From Candidatus Nomurabacteria bacterium (GTDB lineage: Bacteria > Patescibacteriota > Minisyncoccia > Phycocordibacterales > UBA10002), in contig CALQZP010000012.1 in assembly GCA_943349725.1 (NCBI GenBank), forward strand, positions 1 through 18,441: a DNA stretch of 18,441 bases. The letters are read 5' to 3'. How positions within the stretch are numbered: position 1 is the stretch's first letter; each line of letters begins with the position of its first letter. Position numbers and translations under genes: made by a program. The notes beneath the pieces were generated by a model that saw only the letters and a list, made by a program, of their open reading frames with translations, was not told the DNA's origin and made no database searches. Positions 12,315 through 18,441 of the stretch are shown here, one piece after another.

Positions 12315-12601
12315 TACTGCGCGAGGGAGGCGCGGGTTTCCGCGAGTTTGACACTTTCATCAAGTTTCTTTTCCATTCCCCCAAGCTCCTTCAGCTTCGC
12401 GATGGATTCATCAAGGGTATTGATATATGCCTGATTGATAGCATTCGTGAGTTTTATGGAAAGCCGTGTCTGAAGTACCTTTGCTTCGGCCTCTTCTTCA
12501 GGCAAAAGCTTTCGCTTTGCAAGCAAGCCGAGCATTGCCTTTGCATCCTCAATCTTTCCGACCTTAAGGAGACTTTCAAATTGTGCGAGTGTGTCAGTCA
12601 T
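12314..12601 (-). CDS. Small helical hypothetical protein
   Basis: A 95-residue, wholly helical, charged protein (MTDTLAQFESLLKVGKIEDA at the start). The first half, with AKAMLGLLAKRKLLPEEEAEA, could be a helical hairpin; the second half, from INQAYINTLDESIAKLKEL onward, a coiled coil. No family is recognised. Its ATG lies four bases after the stop of the 421-residue gene, so it is the last gene of that operon. Its stop codon runs into heptamer array 9. Confidence 0.7.
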   Translation of the reverse strand: MTDTLAQFESLLKVGKIEDAKAMLGLLAKRKLLPEEEAEAKVLQTRLSIKLTNAINQAYINTLDESIAKLKELGGMEKKLDESVKLAETRASLAQ

Positions 12602-12605
12602 AAGG

Positions 12606-13871
12606 TTATACCGTTATAGGCCCCGGATGTTTCAGGTGCCTAATAAGACTTTGATAATAGATTCGTCGTCCGGTTCCCGAATGTTTTGTTTTTGCCTCCT
12701 CTTCGGCCTGCTCCAGCGTATCCAGTATAAACTCTTTGCTTTCGGCCTCGTCCATAAAACCAACCGTTCCGCTCTCCGCACCCGACATTCGCATAAACGT
12801 GCGGTAGGCGCGAAGCACGCGCGATTGCCCCGCGTCTTCAGGTAAGTGCTCAACCACTTTTTTAATTCCTTCCTCAAAAAGTTTCTTCATACCGACAACC
12901 TGTTTACCTTCCGCGGTAGTTCCCCCTTCCCACATAAGCTTCTCATAGGCATCTTCGTCAAGCGACATTTCCTTGCCTTCTATCTCGCCCGAGAGATACC
13001 CCGCTTCTGCCTCTTCCCTAAATTTTTTCGTAGCCATTTGCCTCTTTGCAAGGTCAGTTGAGTTAAGCGCACCGGTAAGTGCAACAAGGTTATCCTTGAG
13101 CAGACGCTCGCGCACCATTTTTGCGACGTCGTGCTCTGCAAATACCCTTTCCTGTGCCAAGGTAAGTTCGCCCTTTATCTTTGCGAGTTCCGCCTGCACT
13201 TTAGCAACCACCTGTGGAGCTTCGGTAATACGCTTTTCAAGTGCCTGAATATCGGCAGTTATCTTTACCAACTCCGCTTGAGTAGCCTTTTGCTTTTCTT
13301 CATTTTCCTCCTTCTTGCCTCCACCAATGAGAGCCAAAGCTTTGTCCATAAGCCCGTATTTGGTAGCGAGTATTTCCGTGTTTATCTGCTCAAGCTCCTT
13401 CTTTCTAGCTTCAAGTTCAACCTTTGTCGCCGAAAGCTTCTCCGGCTTATGCTCTTCGCGCAAAGCTAAAAATTCGGCTTCTTTGCGCGCAATTTCCGCG
13501 GGGTGCGACTCAAGCGCGTTCAAATCGTTCTGAAGCTCAAGAAGTGCGTCAGGGTCTTCCGTCGCGAGTTTCTCTACATGGGTTTTGCACGCCTTTTGCT
13601 CTTCGGCGCTTAATTTCCCCTTGCCCTTCCCATTCAACATCGCGTTCATAGACACCTCAAGCCTGCGAGAAGCTTTACTTTTTGCCTCAAATATCTCAAA
13701 TACCTTCTGGGTGTCCCTCGGATCATCAAACACGTTGCCGTCGGGACGTGCTTTGTCGTAGAACGCGTGAAAACCACGCGTATCAAGCGCTTCCTGCACG
13801 GAAAACAGCTTCTCAATCGCCGCCGGCGGACGCTCTGCTTCGGGTTGTGGGCTGTGTGTTGGTGTGTCCAT
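12606..13871 (-). CDS. Hypothetical coiled-coil protein
   Basis: A 421-residue protein dominated by a long coiled coil (about residues 110-265), with heptads rich in E, K, A and L, for example KVELEARKKELEQINTEI and AELVKITADIQALEKRI. The N-terminus is proline-rich and polar. A C-terminal globular part (about 270-421) includes AGYLSGEIEGKEMSLDEDAY and VGMKKLFEEGIKKVVEHL. There is no signal peptide or membrane helix. I do not recognise the family; long coiled-coil proteins of this kind are common and uncharacterised in CPR genomes. It precedes the 95-residue gene by four bases and follows the 700-frame gene by 60 bp, so the three are probably an operon. A TACACT hexamer eight bases before its ATG could be a weak internal promoter. 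Confidence 0.75.
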   Translation of the reverse strand: MDTPTHSPQPEAERPPAAIEKLFSVQEALDTRGFHAFYDKARPDGNVFDDPRDTQKVFEIFEAKSKASRRLEVSMNAMLNGKGKGKLSAEEQKACKTHVEKLATEDPDALLELQNDLNALESHPAEIARKEAEFLALREEHKPEKLSATKVELEARKKELEQINTEILATKYGLMDKALALIGGGKKEENEEKQKATQAELVKITADIQALEKRITEAPQVVAKVQAELAKIKGELTLAQERVFAEHDVAKMVRERLLKDNLVALTGALNSTDLAKRQMATKKFREEAEAGYLSGEIEGKEMSLDEDAYEKLMWEGGTTAEGKQVVGMKKLFEEGIKKVVEHLPEDAGQSRVLRAYRTFMRMSGAESGTVGFMDEAESKEFILDTLEQAEEEAKTKHSGTGRRIYYQSLIRHLKHPGPITV

Positions 13872-13931
13872 AGCGTTATAGTGTAGCGTAGTTAGAGAGA
13901 GTGTTACAAGAATGGAAAAGTCGGGATTATT

Positions 13932-16013
13932 TTACTTCTTTCTTAAACTATTTTTTACGCGTTCAATAAGGTCACGCCTGGTATCTGTTGTCATTGAATC
14001 AGTGCCAACATGTAACAAACCGGCATTAAAACTGACACCTGCTTGCACGGTATATATAGAGTGAACTTTATCCAGAAAAGCCTTAGACATACCTTGCGAG
14101 GCAACTCCCCACTCATATGCATCCCCTACAATAAGAATCCTTTCCAGATCTGCATCATTCAACCCACCGATTTCCTCAAACGTCATCGCTTCTATTTTCT
14201 CCGGTGTCCAGAGCGAAGCGATTTTACTGCTTTCTACCTTACCCGCTCCCGAGGACTCTTTATCTTTGAGTTCCCAACGCCTACCGTTCAGCACAAGTTC
14301 AGGAGGTAGGAAGCTGATAAGTTGGTCGGGTCTACCTAACCTAGGGCCAGGGAGTGCCAAGATGCTGTCGAAACGCTCTGAACTATTCGGCTTAGGTAAG
14401 AGATAGTTTTCGGAGCCGACCGCAACCAAGAAATATCGCAGAGCGCTTCCTGGGTCCTTATCGAGGGCATCCTTCTCTAAAAAGTAGTCTTCTTGACTGC
14501 TCGTCTTTTTATACACTGTACGCACTTCCGCTCCTGAAACAGACCTTAGTCTTATCCGAAGCTCCTCTTCATCAAAAACTGGCCCATCCTCCTTGCAAAA
14601 CCTGACGAAAGCTTGCCCTATCTGTTCAGCGGTAGAAAGGTTTTCTTTGTGCTCAACTTTTCTTGTTGTTTCAGCGCCACTTACACCTTCTGCCAGAACC
14701 TGACGGTAAGAAAGACTGCCATATTCTTCAAGTATTCGCACAACGCGTACGACTTCTTTGCGGGCGGCATCAATCTCTGCGTCGGTAAGGATACTATCAT
14801 TATGTGCCTTCTCCATACGAGCTATCTCCGACGCAAAAGTCGCGCGATGTGTGGCCAAAAGACCTTCAAGTATCGGGGTACGAAACGATTCATGTAAATC
14901 AACGAGAGCGGTTTGAAATGTTGCATCGTTGACGCGGTCCCAGATTAGCTGAATGGAAGCAGTATCGAGGTCTGCCAAGTCGGTAATCGTATCAAACTTC
15001 CCTGAATACTTTTCTTCAGGTTGACTTTCCTTTGTACCACTAGCCTTCACACTGGCTTCTGGTGCAGGAGAAATTGTCTCTTTCAAAAGAGGTGGCTGTG
15101 GAGCCGGTGTGCGCACGACTTCTGGTGAAATGAGGGAAGTGCTTGTAGGTGACGGAGCTTCGGCACCTTTGGCCCTAAACAGTGAACCGAACATCCTTTC
15201 GGTCCTCTCCCAGGCACTCTCCTCTTCTCCTTCTTTTGAAGCTTCAACTCCTTTGGTAGCCTTTTCGGCCTTCGCCTTCGCAAGGTCGGCGATGAGCGTT
15301 TCGGCGCGAGTCAGAGGTTTCTTTCCACCGCTCTCGGCAGAAACTGGTTCAGATGCGACTGGTGAATTTTCTGTTGAGGGCTGCGCCAGACTTTCTCGGA
15401 GCTTTTTGACCACATCCGCGTGCACGATGGCACGAAGCGCTCCTTGGCATCCGGCAGGAATCTTTTCCTTAGAAATAAAAGTTCCCGCAAACTTCACTAA
15501 GTTTGAAGAACTCTCCCCCTCTTTTCGTGCTTCAAACTCCAAAAAGAAACCGAACATCTTGTCATACAGCTCGCCTGAAAACGTTTCAAGCTCCGAAACC
15601 TCCATAACCTGCCGCAACTTTCTATCACGGGGCATGTTGACTATCTCTTCAAGAAATCGCTCGTGGGTTTTCACCGATTTGAAATACTCTGAAAACACCT
15701 CGGCCTTTTCCATCTCGGGACTCTTTGTTCGTTCGGGAGCGACTACAACCACAGGAATAGCAGGAGCGGAAAGCGGTTTGGGTACGCTTGGAGGAGCACC
15801 GAGTCTTGCCCGCGGCGGGGTAATCAGTTTTTTCGGAGCGGGTTTTTTTTCCGGCTTCTTGCTGTTAGTTGCGTCAGGATTCGGAAGCAGTTCTGGTTTC
15901 TTCGGGATAGGAGTTGGTTTTATCACATCCTTGAGTTCAGGTGACTCATCAACCACGCCGAAGGTAGGAGGCAGAGAAGGAAGTTCAAACGAAGGTTCTT
16001 CTGATCTAGACAT
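13932..16013 (-). CDS. Large hypothetical protein with proline-rich N-terminus
   Basis: A 693-residue protein of unknown function. Residues 1-100 are rich in P, K and A (for example KPTPIPKKPELLPNP and KKPEKKPAPKKLITPP), likely disordered. A helical domain follows (about 105-215), then a second low-complexity linker (about 220-335). The C-terminal half (about 340-693) looks globular, with DTITDLADLDTASIQLIWDR, a long helical segment with ARKEVVRVVRILEEYGSL, and a final part with FEEIGGLNDADLERILIVGD. There is no transmembrane helix. The ATG at 16013 is preferred; the frame runs seven codons further to 16034. It heads a likely three-gene operon down to 12314 and is divergent from the gene at 16238. 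The layout suggests a scaffold or structural protein, but this is a guess. Confidence 0.75.
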   Translation of the reverse strand: MSRSEEPSFELPSLPPTFGVVDESPELKDVIKPTPIPKKPELLPNPDATNSKKPEKKPAPKKLITPPRARLGAPPSVPKPLSAPAIPVVVVAPERTKSPEMEKAEVFSEYFKSVKTHERFLEEIVNMPRDRKLRQVMEVSELETFSGELYDKMFGFFLEFEARKEGESSSNLVKFAGTFISKEKIPAGCQGALRAIVHADVVKKLRESLAQPSTENSPVASEPVSAESGGKKPLTRAETLIADLAKAKAEKATKGVEASKEGEEESAWERTERMFGSLFRAKGAEAPSPTSTSLISPEVVRTPAPQPPLLKETISPAPEASVKASGTKESQPEEKYSGKFDTITDLADLDTASIQLIWDRVNDATFQTALVDLHESFRTPILEGLLATHRATFASEIARMEKAHNDSILTDAEIDAARKEVVRVVRILEEYGSLSYRQVLAEGVSGAETTRKVEHKENLSTAEQIGQAFVRFCKEDGPVFDEEELRIRLRSVSGAEVRTVYKKTSSQEDYFLEKDALDKDPGSALRYFLVAVGSENYLLPKPNSSERFDSILALPGPRLGRPDQLISFLPPELVLNGRRWELKDKESSGAGKVESSKIASLWTPEKIEAMTFEEIGGLNDADLERILIVGDAYEWGVASQGMSKAFLDKVHSIYTVQAGVSFNAGLLHVGTDSMTTDTRRDLIERVKNSLRKK

Positions 16014-16105
16014 AGGAATAAGTGTAACACACAACCTTTAAAAAGTGAGGAGATAAAGGTGATTTTCACCGATAAAAATAAGGGTTTTATGGGGTTTTGT
16101 AACTA

Positions 16106-16134
16106 TTGACTTTTGTACTTAAATATGCTACTAT
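16106..16134 (+). promoter_or_regulatory. Promoter of the 492-residue gene
   Basis: TTGACT (16106-16111), a 17-bp spacer and TACTAT (16129-16134) with an upstream TG-C extension. The predicted start near 16141 gives a leader of about 97 nt, unlike the leaderless genes to the left. Confidence 0.6.
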
Positions 16135-16140
16135 ATACAT

Positions 16141-16237
16141 TGGTGGCTCTTCGACAAGAAAAGCTACATTTCGCAAACCAACAAAAACAAAAGGGCCTTT
16201 TTCTTTAGCCCTCTCTGAACAGAAAGAAGACTGACAA
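16141..16237 (+). promoter_or_regulatory. Leader with a GGGC/GCCC hairpin
   Basis: AGGGC and GCCCT enclose an 11-nt T-rich loop (about 16191-16213). A purine-rich GAAAGAAG lies about eight bases before the ATG and may serve as ribosome binding site. The T-run is in the loop, so the hairpin is not a standard terminator; any attenuation role is speculative. Confidence 0.35.
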
Positions 16238-17716
16238 ATGAATACCGAAAACACCGCCCCGACCGCCGAACCGACCACAGCCATTACCATCGCCCCCTAC
16301 CCCGTCAAAAAGATATGGCTCCCGAAGTTCTTGAAACTGGATGCCATTGAGGCGCTTCGCCGCGCCCGCTCCTTCAAGCAGGGAGACGAGCGGTTCCCCG
16401 GCCTCAAAACCGCCGTGCTGGAATTGAGCGAGGGAGTCTCGCCCCAGCCCGAATCATACTTCGAGAAGCGACAGGAACTCGTGATTGGCACGGGTGGCGG
16501 TCGCTTCGGCACCTTCGGTAAATGCGCGACCGAGGCGATGACTGTCTACCTCGGCATCGAGGAGGACAAGCCGCTTCAGCGCATCACCGCCGCGGTTCGG
16601 AAGACCGTGGAGGATTACGGAAGCCGGACCGAGCTTCCTGCAATCATCAGGATAATGCACCGCGTCATCAACCGCCACGCGGTTGCTGACTACACCATTT
16701 GCATTATGCACTACGTGCATAACGGGTTAATTCATCGCCGCGTCAAAAAAACGGACGATGGAACCCTCCTCTCCTTTTACCAGGAGATGTGCAGCGGTAA
16801 GTCACCCGTCTTCACGGACGAGCGGGCGTGTGCGAGCTTGAAAGAGCTTGTCCAGAAAAGTGTTGAACGCAAGAACAACTCAATTCTGGAACTCGCGGCA
16901 ATCACAGATTGCCTCATCTGCGAAGAGGGGCCGAAGGAGGGCAGGAAAATTGTCCAGAACCTCCTTCGTGGCCTCTACCAGGATGAGCTCCTGTACTGGG
17001 AGGCTGTGGACCTCTGCAAGGGGGCGGAGAAAAACACCGTCAAGATCATGCACTACGGCAAGGAGAGCACAATAAACGCAATCTTTGTACAAACCGACAA
17101 CCCCCTCATTCCTCATGCTAGCCACAGCAAAGAGGTCGGGAAGATCGGGTTTGTGGTAGTGCAAAACGCCCTTGGCAATCTCGCGATTTACGCGGACCAA
17201 AAGTTGCCAGTCGGTCTCGTCTGCCTCTGGCAGATGATTCAGACGCTCGAACTCCTCGCCATGGGGTGGAGAGCACGGGAGATTCCCTGGCACGACCTTA
17301 AGGCAGTGGAGGGACACGCGGCCATTCAGGATAAGTGGAAGCACGTCTTTCGCAAGAAGAAAATCATGAATGGCTTTTCCCAAGGTGATGTACCGGCAAC
17401 GGCCATCAAAGGGGAAGCGCTCCTCTACGCCATCCAGCACGCCTTTCACTCCTTTGGTATCCCGAAATGGCTTCGGGAACACGGGATCATCACCCGTAAG
17501 GGTGAACGGAATGTGGCCCAAAAACCAACGCCGGAAGAAGAGCTCGTAAAAGAGATCTTCGCAAAACCGGCGGCAGGCGCACAAACGCCTGCATCAACCC
17601 CTTCAACAATGGAACCCGCGCAGGCCGAAAAGGCTAACGTGGGAACCAACGACATTGAGGAGGCCTTGCAAAGGGCGACCTCAAAAAAGAAAGGGGGTAA
17701 AAAAGCGGCGAAGTAG
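16238..17716 (+). CDS. Hypothetical protein, GC-rich codons, possible degenerate MYG1-like relation
   Basis: A 492-residue protein with a confident gene structure: a promoter, a 97-nt leader, ATG, and a strong terminator 24 bp after the TAG. Codons prefer G or C in the third position much more than the neighbours do, which suggests high expression or transfer. The N-terminal domain contains VIGTGGGRFGTFGKCATEAM (about 88-107) and YLGIEEDKPLQRI, then a helical RIMHRVINRHAV region. This order loosely recalls DHH/MYG1-like proteins, where GGGxFDHH binds metal, but the Asp-His-His is absent here, so the link is weak and any such activity would be lost. A Cys-containing middle (ITDCLICEEG) and IGFVVVQNALGNLAIYADQK follow. 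The last 70 residues are a disordered Ala/Pro/Lys tail ending KKKGGKKAAK. Confidence 0.8.
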   Translation: MNTENTAPTAEPTTAITIAPYPVKKIWLPKFLKLDAIEALRRARSFKQGDERFPGLKTAVLELSEGVSPQPESYFEKRQELVIGTGGGRFGTFGKCATEAMTVYLGIEEDKPLQRITAAVRKTVEDYGSRTELPAIIRIMHRVINRHAVADYTICIMHYVHNGLIHRRVKKTDDGTLLSFYQEMCSGKSPVFTDERACASLKELVQKSVERKNNSILELAAITDCLICEEGPKEGRKIVQNLLRGLYQDELLYWEAVDLCKGAEKNTVKIMHYGKESTINAIFVQTDNPLIPHASHSKEVGKIGFVVVQNALGNLAIYADQKLPVGLVCLWQMIQTLELLAMGWRAREIPWHDLKAVEGHAAIQDKWKHVFRKKKIMNGFSQGDVPATAIKGEALLYAIQHAFHSFGIPKWLREHGIITRKGERNVAQKPTPEEELVKEIFAKPAAGAQTPASTPSTMEPAQAEKANVGTNDIEEALQRATSKKKGGKKAAK

Positions 17717-17738
17717 CCGCAAGTTCTTTTAGAAAACA

Positions 17739-17775
17739 CGCGAGGCTTGGAAGCAATTCCAAGCCTCGTTTTTTT
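17739..17775 (+). terminator. Strong intrinsic terminator
   Basis: A perfect 12-bp stem, CGAGGCTTGGAA (17741-17752) with TTCCAAGCCTCG (17757-17768), a GCAA loop and a T7 tract. It ends the 492-residue gene. Confidence 0.93.
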
Positions 17776-17815
17776 ATACGAGGAAGATTTTAAAAATCCC
17801 TCCTCCTAACGGGTA

Positions 17816-17834
17816 CTCCCTTTAGAAAAGGGAG
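17816..17834. repeat. Hairpin at the end of the methionine aminopeptidase gene
   Basis: CTCCCTTT (17816-17823), a 3-nt loop and AAAGGGAG (17827-17834), directly after the map stop codon. There is no T tract in either direction, so it may protect the mRNA end or be an interspersed repeat and not a terminator. Confidence 0.45.
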
Positions 17835-17836
17835 AA

Positions 17837-18441
17837 TTAAGATACGGTCAAAATATCAGCACCGTTTTCGGTGACCACGACGGTATGTTCAAAATGGGCG
17901 CTCCGCGAGCCGTCTTTGGTGATGTAGGTGTAGCCGTCTTTCGCAAGTTTTACACCGGCGCCACCTTCGTTCAGCATTGGTTCAATCGCAATCACCATAC
18001 CGGCCTGGAGCACCACCCCTTCGCCTTTCTTACCGAAATTAGGGACAAAGGGCTCTTCATGCACCGCATAACCTACCCCGTGACCCGCAAGCTCACGAAC
18101 AATGCCAAAGTTAAACGGCTTTACAAAACTCTCTATCGCAAACCCCACGTCTCCCGTAGTAGCTCCGGCACGTACGGCTTTAATCCCCACGGCAAGCGCC
18201 TTTTGGGTCGTTTTAAGAAGTTTCCTCGCTCCTTCATCTATCTTCCCCACCGCGACCGTTATCGCGCTGTCGGTAAAAAGCCCACCGTGCACAAGCCCAG
18301 CATCAAGTGTCACGATATCTCCCTCTTTCAATATCTTCTCGATTTCGTTTGGAATGCCGTGCACCACCTCGTCGTTTACCGATACGCAGAGCGTAGCGGG
18401 AAAAGGACGCTTCGCTCCACTTGGCGCGTAACCCAAAAATG
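17837..18441 (-). CDS. map: Methionine aminopeptidase type I, partial (N-terminus outside window)
   Basis: Removes the initiator methionine from nascent proteins. The visible 201 codons are the C-terminal four fifths of a type I enzyme. Metal ligands and catalytic residues are in place: NDEVVHGIP with the catalytic His, TLDAG and FTDSAIT with the two Asp ligands, GHGVGYAVHEEP with the His ligand, IAIEPM with a Glu ligand and HFEHTVVVTENG with the last Glu. GYAPSGAKRPFPATLCVSVN matches the conserved part that precedes the active site. The frame stays open to the window edge, so the gene continues beyond 18441. CPR operons usually place it with adk or secY, which cannot be seen here. Confidence 0.95.
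   Translation of the reverse strand, partial: FLGYAPSGAKRPFPATLCVSVNDEVVHGIPNEIEKILKEGDIVTLDAGLVHGGLFTDSAITVAVGKIDEGARKLLKTTQKALAVGIKAVRAGATTGDVGFAIESFVKPFNFGIVRELAGHGVGYAVHEEPFVPNFGKKGEGVVLQAGMVIAIEPMLNEGGAGVKLAKDGYTYITKDGSRSAHFEHTVVVTENGADILTVS

Noticed and set aside
15109..16041. A 310-codon plus-strand frame opposite the proline-rich protein gene
   Set aside because: It is Ser-rich low-complexity antisense of the P/K/E-rich linkers; the minus-strand frame is longer and continues into a globular domain.

Overview
The window looks like a piece of a Candidate Phyla Radiation (Patescibacteria, probably Parcubacteria-type) chromosome. The grounds are indirect: compact operons, several long coiled-coil or proline-rich proteins with no recognisable family, a beta-CASP RNA nuclease beside a small membrane protein, a large TraG/VirD4-like ATPase, a PaaX/Cas2-like regulator, several small toxin-antitoxin modules, and few clear Shine-Dalgarno sequences. 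No rRNA, tRNA, IS transposase or CRISPR array is visible.

Layout, left to right. 1-640: a small unknown ORF and a terminator. 647-1814: a REP-like palindrome, a heptamer array, a 102-bp fragment of the 3' end of a beta-CASP nuclease gene, and a two-gene AbiEii-type nucleotidyltransferase module. 1815-3618: the intact nuclease gene and a membrane-protein gene (minus strand). 3619-3927: a predicted stand-alone structured RNA with its own promoter and terminator, between heptamer arrays. 3928-4533: ndk. 4635-6249: two unknown genes. 6271-8363: an accessory region with HicBA, a GNAT acetyltransferase and MntA/HepT, containing two fragments of the 3' end of the next gene. 8483-11236: the TraG/VirD4-like ATPase. 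11364-11960: a divergent PaaX/Cas2-like regulator with an operator-like palindrome at its promoter and a larger copy downstream. 12083-12224: a small MITE-like element. 12314-16013: three unknown genes. 16238-17716: a GC-rich unknown gene ending in a strong terminator. 17837-18441: the C-terminal part of methionine aminopeptidase.

Main result. Two unrelated minus-strand genes, the beta-CASP nuclease and the ATPase, each carry accessory modules just past their stop codon. On the far side of each module lies a diverged copy of the same gene's last 56-102 bp, ending at its own stop codon. The copies differ from the intact tails almost only at synonymous positions, so they derive from once-functional alleles and not from recent local duplication. 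Every tail, intact or remnant, runs in phase into a degenerate 7-bp-periodic array. The repeating unit is therefore gene tail + heptamer array + defence/stress module, once at the nuclease gene and nested twice at the ATPase gene. I infer a gene-tail cassette acquisition process in which incoming DNA replaces the tail, keeps the host gene intact, leaves the old tail behind and adds a module.

Second pattern. All three toxin-antitoxin operons, and the PaaX-like gene, have a -10-like hexamer exactly 6 nt before the ATG (7 nt for the ATPase gene), which implies leaderless mRNAs. Function calls are from motif recognition; no database search was run.
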